Shown here piece by piece: positions 1 to 6,685 of a DNA stretch of 14,769 nucleotides. A program made the position numbers and the translations under genes. Numbering within the stretch: position 1 is the first letter of the stretch; each line of letters begins with the position of its first letter. A model generated the notes under the pieces. That model worked only from the letters and a program-made list of their open reading frames with translations. It was not told the origin of the DNA and did not search any database. Location of the stretch: NCBI GenBank assembly GCA_946887085.1, contig CAMPKG010000041.1, positions 1 to 14,769 on the forward strand, read 5' to 3'. Origin of the DNA: an uncultured Sphingobacteriales bacterium (GTDB lineage Bacteria > Bacteroidota > Bacteroidia > Chitinophagales > Chitinophagaceae).

Positions 1-135
1 ATCTTTATGTACCCATGGGCCGTGGTTGTCAAACAGGTTGGCATCATGGCGCTGGTGGAGATACTGATATTCATGTTCATCTTATTTATGGGCCTGCTAT
101 ATGCATGGAAAAAAGGAGCGTTAAAATGGATGTAA
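1..135 (+). CDS. nuoA: NADH-quinone oxidoreductase subunit A, 3' end only
   Basis: The first 44 codons of frame 1, ending in TAA at 133-135, give the C-terminus of NuoA, a small membrane subunit of complex I at the junction of the two arms. The visible protein begins IFMYPWAVV, matching the conserved FLYPWAVV segment of the family. It then has one hydrophobic helix (about residues 18-36) and ends in the typical [10 protein letters not shown] tail. The start lies before the window. The nuoB start codon (126-128) falls inside the last codons of nuoA in another frame, a 10 bp overlap that suggests translational coupling. Family assignment is confident because the WKKGAL(K/E)W tail and position before nuoB agree. 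Confidence 0.9.
   Translation: MFMYPWAVVVKQVGIMALVEILIFMFILFMGLLYAWKKGALKWM
112..118 (+). promoter_or_regulatory. Shine-Dalgarno site deciding the nuoB start
   Basis: AAAGGAG ends 7 bases before the ATG at 126. It supports that ATG over the in-frame ATG at 15, which would put 37 residues without family resemblance in front of NuoB. Clear Shine-Dalgarno sites are rare in this window. Confidence 0.65.
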
Positions 136-659
136 ACACAAACAAAACACCTTTCCCGGGAGATCTGCACCAGACTGCCGATGGGGGCATGCTTGTCACC
201 AAACTGGATGATATGATCAACTGGGCCAGGGCTAATTCGCTTTGGCCTTTAGTTTTCGGTACCAGCTGCTGCGCTATAGAAATGATGTCGGCTGCAGATG
301 CCAAGCACGATTGGTCGCGCTTTGGTTTTGAAGTTGCACGCGCTACGCCAAGGCAGGCCGATCTTATTATAGTAGCAGGAACTATCGTGATGAAGATGGC
401 ACCCGTACTCAAACGCCTGTACGACCAGATGGCCGAACCCAAATATGTAATAGCCATGGGCGCCTGTACTATTTCGGGAGGGCCGTTCTTTTATAATACC
501 TACTCGGTAGTGAAGGGAGTAGACCATGTGATACCTGTAGATGTATATGTACCGGGATGCCCGCCAAGGCCTGAGGCTTTGCTGCATGCCATGATAACAC
601 TGCAGGAGAAAATAAAGAAGGAACCGTATTTCAGGAAAACTAAAGAAGCAGTTAAATGA
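126..659 (+). CDS. nuoB: NADH-quinone oxidoreductase subunit B (N2 cluster subunit)
   Basis: NuoB (PSST) holds iron-sulfur cluster N2, which passes electrons to quinone at the base of the peripheral arm. The 177-residue protein has all four N2 ligands: the tandem pair C48-C49 in [11 protein letters not shown]114 in MGAC, and C145 in [10 protein letters not shown]. The family segments [16 protein letters not shown] and IVAGTI are also intact. Length is normal for the family. The start at 126 is chosen because of the Shine-Dalgarno site at 112-118. The gene overlaps the nuoA end by 10 bp, and its stop TGA overlaps the nuoC ATG (ATGA). A quinone-reducing role in complex I follows from the family. 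With nuoEFG missing from this operon, the electrons reaching N2 must come through NuoI from another donor or from NuoEFG encoded elsewhere. Confidence 0.97.
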   Translation: MDVNTNKTPFPGDLHQTADGGMLVTKLDDMINWARANSLWPLVFGTSCCAIEMMSAADAKHDWSRFGFEVARATPRQADLIIVAGTIVMKMAPVLKRLYDQMAEPKYVIAMGACTISGGPFFYNTYSVVKGVDHVIPVDVYVPGCPPRPEALLHAMITLQEKIKKEPYFRKTKEAVK

Positions 660-1111
660 CGAATGAAGAATTGAAGCAGGGGCTGACTGCAATATTACCC
701 GACATAAGTTTTGACGAGACAGGAGAATTCTTAACGGCAAATATCACCGCCGGACAACTGCACCCGCTGATGTGGGAGCTGCGCGAGAATAAAGAATACA
801 ATTTCGATTACCTGTTTTGCCTTACCTGTATCGACTGGAAGGATCATCTGATAATGACCTACCACTTGCTCTCGAAAACACATAAGCACACACTGGTAGT
901 AAAAGCCAGGCTGCCTGATCCGGCAAATCCAGTAATTGAGTCGGTGACGGATATATGGAAGACTGCCATCTTCCACGAGCGTGAAGTGTACGACCTGTTT
1001 GGCGTCGTGTTTAACAACCACCCCGACATGCGCCGCATCTTCCTCGATGATGAATGGCAGGGCTACCCGCTGAGAAAAAATTACGTTGACGAAAACATGA
1101 TATCCTTATGA
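656..1111 (+). CDS. nuoC: NADH-quinone oxidoreductase subunit C (30 kDa subunit)
   Basis: NuoC is a cluster-free structural subunit of the peripheral arm that packs against NuoD. The 151-residue protein carries the 30 kDa signature at residues 107-116 ([10 protein letters not shown]), followed by the conserved tail [15 protein letters not shown] and GYPLRKNY. It is a separate gene here, not a NuoCD fusion as in E. coli or Bacteroides. It overlaps nuoB by 4 bases (ATGA at 656-659) and its own stop overlaps the first possible nuoD ATG in the same way. The short length (about 150 residues) is usual for unfused NuoC in Bacteroidota. No membrane segment is seen, as expected for a cytoplasmic-arm subunit. 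Confidence 0.95.
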   Translation: MTNEELKQGLTAILPDISFDETGEFLTANITAGQLHPLMWELRENKEYNFDYLFCLTCIDWKDHLIMTYHLLSKTHKHTLVVKARLPDPANPVIESVTDIWKTAIFHEREVYDLFGVVFNNHPDMRRIFLDDEWQGYPLRKNYVDENMISL

Positions 1112-2229
1112 GCCTGCTCGGAGAAGATTACATGACCCAGGAAGGGGAGTTCGTCATTAACGTAGGGCCCCAGCATCCGTCTACGCATGGCGTACTGCAC
1201 CTGAAGATCTGGCTCGATGGTGAGACGATTAAACATATACAACCGCATCTTGGCTATATACACCGCTCAATAGAAAAAATGTGCGAAAGTCTTACTTACC
1301 GCAATTTTATTTTCTCTACCAGCCGCATGGATTATCTCAGTGCCCATATCAACAACCAGGCATGTGCCTTGACGGTTGAGAAAGGTTTACAGGTAGAGGT
1401 ACCTGAGCGCGCAAAGGTGATACGTTTATTAATGGCTGAGCTTACAAGGCTTTCGTCTCACCAGCTATGGTGGGGTTGTACCGGCCTCGACCTCGGCGCT
1501 GTTACCCCATTCTTCCATGCCTTCCGCGAGCGAGAGGCCATACAGGAAGTAATGGAAGAGACCTGCGGTGCGCGCCTTACCATGAACTATATGGTGCCCG
1601 GCGGTGTGATGTATGATCTGCATCCCAATTTTCAGAACAGGGTGAAGACAGTGCTGGCACAGGTGAAGGATAAAATGAGTGAGTATCATGAGCTGCTCAC
1701 CGGCAACATTATATTTGAGAACCGCACCAAGGGTGTTGGTTACCTCTCTGCCGAAGATGCAGTGTCCTACGGTTGCACGGGTCCCACAGCACGTGCCTCG
1801 GGCGTGAGCTGCGATATACGCAAATGGTTCCCTTACGATGGCTATGAAAAGCTGGAGTTTGAAGAGATCATAGAAACTGGCGGCGACTGCTATGCGCGCT
1901 ACATGGTACGCATGCGCGAAATGCTTCAATCGATTCATATAATCGAACAGCTGATTGATAATATACCAGAAGGTGATTACCAGGCCAAGACCAAGGCCGT
2001 GATCAAATTGCCTAAAGGGGAATTTTACCAGCGCGTGGAGACAGCGCGTGGTGAGCTGGGTGTGTATATAGTGAGTGATGGCGGTTCCACGCCTTACAGG
2101 ATAAAATTCCGCTCGCCGAATTTTTCTAACCTCTCTGCGTTAGGGCATATGGCGACAGGTTCGAAAATAGGTGACCTCGTAGCCATCATGGCGACAATTG
2201 ATTTGGTAATACCCGACGTTGACAGATAA
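1108..2229 (+). CDS. nuoD: NADH-quinone oxidoreductase subunit D (49 kDa subunit)
   Basis: NuoD forms much of the quinone-binding cavity beside NuoB. It is related to the large subunit of NiFe hydrogenases but lacks the metal-site cysteines. Quinone-site residues are present: H23 and H27 in GPQHPSTHG, and Y76 in SRMDYL. The H27-Y76 spacing fits the His/Tyr quinone pair known from Thermus Nqo4. The protein ends in IDLVIPDVDR, like the family's DIVF-x-x-VDR end, so it is full length (373 residues). Two starts are possible: ATG 1108, overlapping the nuoC stop as ATGA, or ATG 1132, which has GGAGAAG 5 bases upstream. Both keep all conserved sequence. The next gene is nuoH, not nuoE, so the NADH module is missing at this point. 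Confidence 0.96.
   Translation: MSLLGEDYMTQEGEFVINVGPQHPSTHGVLHLKIWLDGETIKHIQPHLGYIHRSIEKMCESLTYRNFIFSTSRMDYLSAHINNQACALTVEKGLQVEVPERAKVIRLLMAELTRLSSHQLWWGCTGLDLGAVTPFFHAFREREAIQEVMEETCGARLTMNYMVPGGVMYDLHPNFQNRVKTVLAQVKDKMSEYHELLTGNIIFENRTKGVGYLSAEDAVSYGCTGPTARASGVSCDIRKWFPYDGYEKLEFEEIIETGGDCYARYMVRMREMLQSIHIIEQLIDNIPEGDYQAKTKAVIKLPKGEFYQRVETARGELGVYIVSDGGSTPYRIKFRSPNFSNLSALGHMATGSKIGDLVAIMATIDLVIPDVDR
1120..1126 (+). promoter_or_regulatory. Shine-Dalgarno-like site for the alternative nuoD start
   Basis: GGAGAAG lies 5 bases before ATG 1132 and inside the longer nuoD reading. It is one of few good Shine-Dalgarno matches in the window and favours a 365-residue NuoD beginning MTQEGEF. The overlap start at 1108 has no such site. 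Confidence 0.45.
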
Positions 2230-2230
2230 A

Positions 2231-2245
2231 ATGATAACAACTTGA
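2231..2245 (+). other. Four-codon mini-ORF overlapping the nuoH TTG start
   Basis: ATG ATA ACA ACT TGA begins just after the nuoD stop. Its TGA (2243-2245) overlaps the TTG used to open nuoH (2242-2244). It may deliver terminating ribosomes to the weak TTG start. Alternatively it may be an artefact: one extra base between 2231 and 2242 would join this ATG to the nuoH frame and give NuoH a normal ATG start. Confidence 0.3.
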
Positions 2246-3336
2246 GCTTATTACTGACATATAGTTTTGCAGGACTTGCCAATAGCATTCACAATGGCCT
2301 CTCAGGTTCCATTGGCAGCCCGCTGGCGGTTACGGCTACCGAAATGGTGATCGTAGGCCTTTGCCTGATCGCCTTCCTTGTGCCATTATGTTTTTTTCTC
2401 GGCTATATGGAACGTAAGGTCGCTGCCTTCATGCAGGTGCGCCTGGGACCAAACAGGGTAGGGCCAAAAGGCTCGTTGCAGATAGTGGCTGATACCGTAA
2501 AGCTTTTATTCAAAGAAGGGTTGACGCCCGACTCTTCTGATAAGGTAATGTTCAACCTCGCGCCCTTCATTATGGTGGTTACGTCCATGCTGCTGATGGC
2601 GCCGATCGCTTTTGCCAAAGACTTCCAGATCTGGGACCTGAGCATTGGCGTATTATACATTACCTCTGTTTCTTCGATAGCTGTGATCGGGATATTGATG
2701 GCCGGTTATTCGAGCTATAATAAGTATTCACTGCTTGGTGCTATGCGTAGTGGTGCGCAGATAGTGAGCTATGAATTATCCATAGGGCTTTCCATCATTG
2801 CCATCGTGGTATTAACAGGCAGCTTGCGCATGTCAGACATTGTTGCCAGCCAGGCAGATGGCTGGTGGCTGTTCAAAGGACATATTCCCGTGCTCATTGC
2901 TTTCGTGATATTTATTGTTGCGTCAACTGCCGAGCTCAACCGTGCGCCTTTCGATCTTGCTGAAGCTGAGCAGGAATTGACCGCAGGCTTTCATACTGAA
3001 TATTCGGGAATGAAGTTTGCGATGTTCCTGCTCGCCGAATATATTAATCTGTTTGTGGTGTCAGCAATTGCTGCAACGCTCTTCCTTGGCGGATGGATGC
3101 CTTTTCACATCGGCAACTGGGAGGGTTTTAACAATATTATGGATTGGATACCATCGTCGGTCTGGTTTATGGGCAAGACAATGGTCATCATATTTATCAT
3201 CATGTGGTTCCGCTGGACCTTCCCGCGCTTGCGTGTTGATCAGCTGCTGACACTTGAGTGGAAATATCTTTTACCTATCAGTATGTTCAACATCATACTG
3301 GTAACGATCATGGCAATCATGGGATGGCATTTTTAA
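2242..3336 (+). CDS. nuoH: NADH-quinone oxidoreductase subunit H (ND1-like)
   Basis: NuoH is the membrane subunit that joins the two arms and lines the quinone entry tunnel. The protein has about eight hydrophobic helices. Its family signatures are intact: ERKVAAFMQVRLGPNRVGP at residues 57-75 and the acidic cytoplasmic loop from residue 233, starting NRAPFDLAEAE and ending HTEYSGM. The start is uncertain. TTG 2242 gives 364 residues with a long N-terminus. The first in-frame ATG is 2344, leaving only about 20 residues before YMERK, which would shorten the first membrane helix. The gap from nuoD is 12 bp and holds the ATG of a four-codon mini-ORF. No Shine-Dalgarno site is visible. nuoI follows after 10 bp. 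Confidence 0.94.
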   Translation: MSLLLTYSFAGLANSIHNGLSGSIGSPLAVTATEMVIVGLCLIAFLVPLCFFLGYMERKVAAFMQVRLGPNRVGPKGSLQIVADTVKLLFKEGLTPDSSDKVMFNLAPFIMVVTSMLLMAPIAFAKDFQIWDLSIGVLYITSVSSIAVIGILMAGYSSYNKYSLLGAMRSGAQIVSYELSIGLSIIAIVVLTGSLRMSDIVASQADGWWLFKGHIPVLIAFVIFIVASTAELNRAPFDLAEAEQELTAGFHTEYSGMKFAMFLLAEYINLFVVSAIAATLFLGGWMPFHIGNWEGFNNIMDWIPSSVWFMGKTMVIIFIIMWFRWTFPRLRVDQLLTLEWKYLLPISMFNIILVTIMAIMGWHF

Positions 3337-3346
3337 AATAACGCGA

Positions 3347-3823
3347 ATGTTTTTAAAAGAATATCTCAGCAACGTTTACAAAGGCACACGCTCCCTCCTC
3401 AAAGGCATGAGGCGCACCGGTTACTATTTCACGCATCATAAAGAAATAGTAACGGAGTTGTACCCCGAGAACCGCGGCATCAAGCAATATGCCGAGCGTT
3501 TTCGTGGTGAGGTGGTGATGCCCCATGATGATAAGAACGAGCACCGCTGTACGGGATGCCAGGCCTGCGAGATCGCCTGCCCCAACGGCACCATCAAGAT
3601 CATTACCAAACAGGAACTGCAGGAAGACGGCAAGAAGAAAAAGCGTCTCGACACATTTGTATACCACCTGGAGCTTTGTACTATGTGCAACCTCTGCGTA
3701 GTAGCCTGTCCTTCTGATGCCATCACCATGTCGAACGAGTTTGAGCATAGTGTCTACGATAAACGATTGCTTAAAAAGACTTTGAATAACGCTGGTTCAA
3801 AACTTATGGAGGGGGTTGAATAA
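3347..3823 (+). CDS. nuoI: NADH-quinone oxidoreductase subunit I (two 4Fe-4S clusters)
   Basis: NuoI (TYKY) carries clusters N6a and N6b, which bridge electrons from the distal arm to N2 in NuoB. The 158-residue protein has two complete ferredoxin motifs: C68, C71, C74, C78 (CTGCQACEIACP) and C111, C114, C117, C121 (CTMCNLCVVACP). An N-terminal amphipathic stretch (about 1-30) probably rests on the membrane, and a lysine-rich insertion (about 95-101) lies between the motifs. The intervening residues differ from the usual CIACKLCE and CIFCG(L/Y)C forms seen in 14-subunit enzymes. In an operon without nuoEFG, NuoI would be the natural entry point for electrons from a soluble donor; this is inference. 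Its stop TAA shares a base with the nuoJ ATG (TAATG). Confidence 0.95.
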   Translation: MFLKEYLSNVYKGTRSLLKGMRRTGYYFTHHKEIVTELYPENRGIKQYAERFRGEVVMPHDDKNEHRCTGCQACEIACPNGTIKIITKQELQEDGKKKKRLDTFVYHLELCTMCNLCVVACPSDAITMSNEFEHSVYDKRLLKKTLNNAGSKLMEGVE

Positions 3824-4431
3824 TGAGTGCATCAGCTATTATGTTTTACCTGCTGGCTGCGGTTATATTGGGTGGCGCAGTTTCAGCGGTCACAACTAAG
3901 AAAATATTCCGCGCTGCCATATCCCTGCTGTTCTCTTTGATAGGCATAGCGGGTTTATACTTCTATCTCAATTATGAATTTATAGCAGCCGTGCAAACCG
4001 TGGTTTACGTGGGCGGTATCGTGGTGCTTATTATTTTCTCCGTATTTCTCACGCAGGAGTCGGGCAAGGATATGCAGAAACCGACGGTGATGCGGGTAGT
4101 ATTTTCCGGGCTTGCCGCTTTGTTTGCGTTTGCACTCACCTGGAATGTCATCAGCAATCACCAATTCATTGGCACCTCCAATCCCGCATTGGAACCCAGT
4201 GTTGCTAACATTGGTTTGCAAATGTTGAGTACTACTGAATATGGCTATGTATTGCCTTTTGAAGCAGTGAGCATGTTATTGCTGGCGGCCATGATCGGTT
4301 GTATCGTCATTGCCATGAAATCCCCGCAGGAGCAATCGAAGCCTGTGCCGGGAAAGAAAATAAACCTGCCCGACGAGGTGCGTGAGCGTATAGAAGCAAA
4401 AATAGAAACTGTAAACGAAACCATGCTATGA
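3823..4431 (+). CDS. nuoJ: NADH-quinone oxidoreductase subunit J (ND6-like)
   Basis: NuoJ is a five-helix membrane subunit near the quinone cavity that takes part in coupling quinone reduction to proton movement. The 202-residue protein has the family core: KKIFRAAISLLFSLIGIAGLY, then YEFIAAVQTVVYVGGIVVLIIF, which contains the bulged helix typical of ND6. After the last membrane helix (about 143-165) comes a soluble charged tail of roughly 35 residues. A GGAGGGGG stretch about 7 bases before the start is a good Shine-Dalgarno site, lying inside nuoI. The gene begins on the last base of the nuoI stop and ends in an ATGA overlap with nuoK. Confidence 0.94.
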   Translation: MSASAIMFYLLAAVILGGAVSAVTTKKIFRAAISLLFSLIGIAGLYFYLNYEFIAAVQTVVYVGGIVVLIIFSVFLTQESGKDMQKPTVMRVVFSGLAALFAFALTWNVISNHQFIGTSNPALEPSVANIGLQMLSTTEYGYVLPFEAVSMLLLAAMIGCIVIAMKSPQEQSKPVPGKKINLPDEVRERIEAKIETVNETML

Positions 4432-4742
4432 GCGAAATTGGATTATCACATTTGCTGTTTATCAGCACCGCGCTGTTCTTCATCGGCATCTACGGTTTTC
4501 TTACACGCCGCAACATGATCGCCATGCTGATGTCGATTGAGCTGGTGCTGAATGCAGTCAACATCAATTTCATCGCCTTCAATAAATACCTGTTTGCAGA
4601 TAAGCTGGACGGGGTGTTCTTTACCATATTCATCATTACCATAGCAGCTGCCGAAGCTGCTGTTGCCATAGCTATCATTATTAACCTGTATCGCAACTAC
4701 AAGTCTATTGATGTTGCCAACGCAGACCTGATGAAACATTAA
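4428..4742 (+). CDS. nuoK: NADH-quinone oxidoreductase subunit K (ND4L-like)
   Basis: NuoK is a three-helix membrane subunit that carries two buried glutamates in the proton channel at the E-channel/antiporter boundary. Both are present here: E38 in MSIELVLNAVNINF and E76 in AAAEAAVAIAI, corresponding to E36 and E72 of E. coli. The 104-residue length is normal. The ATG lies in the last codons of nuoJ (ATGA), and nuoL starts 3 bp after the stop. The short charged C-terminal tail, about 18 residues after the third helix, is unremarkable. Confidence 0.95.
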   Translation: MSEIGLSHLLFISTALFFIGIYGFLTRRNMIAMLMSIELVLNAVNINFIAFNKYLFADKLDGVFFTIFIITIAAAEAAVAIAIIINLYRNYKSIDVANADLMKH

Positions 4743-4745
4743 ACT

Positions 4746-6674
4746 ATGCCGGGTACATTATATATAGCACTTATTCCGCTGTTGCCCATTATCAGCTTCC
4801 TGCTGATTGTGCTGGTAAAGAAACGCATGCCTGCCCTTGCAGGACTGATCGGTACGGCCGCACTGCTTGGGTCGTTCAGCCTTTCGGTGTGGACGGCCCT
4901 CAGTTATTTTTTCAGTGCCGGCAAGGTAGATGATGTTTATCAAAAGATAACAGCAGTTAAATATACCTGGCTGCAATTCTCTCCCGGCATTTCCATCGAC
5001 ATGGGCATCCTGCTCGATCCCATTTCGGTGATGATGCTGGTGGTAGTGACGCTGGTATCATTGATGGTGCATATCTACAGCATGGGCTATATGAAAGGTG
5101 AAGAGCGGTATGGCACGTACTATGCTTTTCTTTCCCTGTTCACGTTCTCCATGTTAGGACTGGTGCTTTCTTCTAACCTCTTCCAGATATATATGTTCTG
5201 GGAGTTGGTGGGTGTTTCCTCTTATTTGCTGGTAGGCTTTTATTTTCATAAACCATCGGCGGTTGCGGCTGCGAAGAAAGCATTCATCGTTACCCGCTTT
5301 GCTGATCTTGGTTTTTTAATCGGCATCCTGATACTGGCTACACAAGCACAAACACTCGATTTCGAAACACTGATCGCGAATCTGACCAGTACAACACAGT
5401 TTAACTCGGTAGCCTCCGCATCCTTCATGGGTATGTCTGCTGTAACCTGGGGATTGTTGCTGGTGTTCATGGGTGGTGCAGGTAAATCGGCCATGTTCCC
5501 GCTGCACATCTGGCTGCCCGATGCCATGGAAGGCCCTACGCCTGTATCTGCATTGATCCACGCCGCCACCATGGTAGTTGCTGGTGTGTTCCTTGTGGCA
5601 AGGTTGTTCCCGGTATACGCATTGAGCGCGCCTGATGCACTGGCTTTCGTGGCGTATATCGGTGTGTTCTCATCTTTGTTTGCTGCCATTATTGCCTGTA
5701 CGCAAACGGATATCAAACGCGTACTTGCCTATTCAACTATCTCGCAGATAGGATTTATGATGTTTTCATTGGGTGTGTCGGGTTATGGGGGAGAGAACGG
5801 CCTTGGTTATACGGCTTCGATGTTCCACCTGTTCACACACGCCATGTTCAAGGCCTTGCTTTTCCTTGGCGCCGGCTCGGTGATACATTATGTACACAGC
5901 AACGAAATGAAGGACATGGGCGGCCTGCGTAAGAAAATGCCGCTGACGCATCTCACATTTTTAATTGCCTGCCTGGCTATTGCTGGTATACCGCCGTTCG
6001 CGGGTTTTTTCAGCAAAGAGGAGATATTGCTGGCGGCTTATCATTCCAACAAAATAATCTTTTACACAGCGGTATTCACTGCAGCCATTACCTCGTTCTA
6101 TATGTTCCGTCTTTACTTCAGTATTTTCTGGAACAAGGAATACCACGCGCATGGCGAACACCACCATGGCGAGGGTACGGCTACTATGCTGCTGCCTTTG
6201 ATCGTATTGGGTCTTCTATCCGTGGTTGCAGGTTTTGTGCCTTTCGGCAGTTTTGTAACTACAGACGGACGCTTACTACCGACGGAGTTTCATCTCATGT
6301 TCTCAATAACACCAGTTGTACTGGCTGTTTGCGGGATACTGTTAGCTCGCGCTCTTTATGTTAAAGACTCAGGGGCGCCGCAAAAGCTCGCCGATAACAT
6401 GGGTGCGCTGTACCGCGGCGCATATCGGAAATTCTATGTAGATGAAGCCTATCTCTTCGTAACGAAGAAAGTGCTGTTCAACCTCGTTGGCCGTCCCGCC
6501 GCATGGATAGACAGGAATATAGTTGACGGTACGGTGAATGCCACCGCCAACCTCACAGAGAAATTTTCATGGTCGATACGTAATGTGCAGTCGGGGAGAC
6601 TGCAGAGTTATATGTCGTACTTCCTGGCTGCAGTAGTGGCGCTGGCTTGTTTGTATATCTATTTATGGAATTAA
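4746..6674 (+). CDS. nuoL: NADH-quinone oxidoreductase subunit L (ND5-like antiporter subunit)
   Basis: NuoL is the distal antiporter-like subunit, thought to move protons at the tip of the membrane arm. The 642-residue protein has the expected charged residues: E153 in MFWELVGVSSYLL, K247 in GAGKSAMFPLHIWLPDAM, and the lysine in AGFFSKEEILL. The region after residue 540 contains the amphipathic lateral helix (around the FYVDEAYLFVTKK segment) and a final membrane anchor, so the long piston-like HL helix is present. A histidine-rich loop (EYHAHGEHHHGEG, near residues 465-477) sits between late helices. It could bind a metal, but histidine-rich loops at this place occur in other NuoL proteins. 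It lies 3 bp after nuoK and 11 bp before nuoM. Confidence 0.97.
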   Translation: MPGTLYIALIPLLPIISFLLIVLVKKRMPALAGLIGTAALLGSFSLSVWTALSYFFSAGKVDDVYQKITAVKYTWLQFSPGISIDMGILLDPISVMMLVVVTLVSLMVHIYSMGYMKGEERYGTYYAFLSLFTFSMLGLVLSSNLFQIYMFWELVGVSSYLLVGFYFHKPSAVAAAKKAFIVTRFADLGFLIGILILATQAQTLDFETLIANLTSTTQFNSVASASFMGMSAVTWGLLLVFMGGAGKSAMFPLHIWLPDAMEGPTPVSALIHAATMVVAGVFLVARLFPVYALSAPDALAFVAYIGVFSSLFAAIIACTQTDIKRVLAYSTISQIGFMMFSLGVSGYGGENGLGYTASMFHLFTHAMFKALLFLGAGSVIHYVHSNEMKDMGGLRKKMPLTHLTFLIACLAIAGIPPFAGFFSKEEILLAAYHSNKIIFYTAVFTAAITSFYMFRLYFSIFWNKEYHAHGEHHHGEGTATMLLPLIVLGLLSVVAGFVPFGSFVTTDGRLLPTEFHLMFSITPVVLAVCGILLARALYVKDSGAPQKLADNMGALYRGAYRKFYVDEAYLFVTKKVLFNLVGRPAAWIDRNIVDGTVNATANLTEKFSWSIRNVQSGRLQSYMSYFLAAVVALACLYIYLWN

Positions 6675-6685
6675 AGAACTAACTG

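Noticed and set aside
15..125. In-frame upstream extension of nuoB from ATG 15
   Set aside because: The extra 37 residues overlap the nuoA coding end in another frame and have no NuoB resemblance; a Shine-Dalgarno site points to ATG 126.
5246..5716. Open - strand frame of 156 codons inside nuoL
   Set aside because: Antisense to conserved NuoL helices containing E153 and K247; no independent support.
6150..6182. Histidine-rich loop in NuoL as a novel metal site
   Set aside because: His-rich loops at this place occur in other NuoL proteins and the stretch is short; kept as a remark only.
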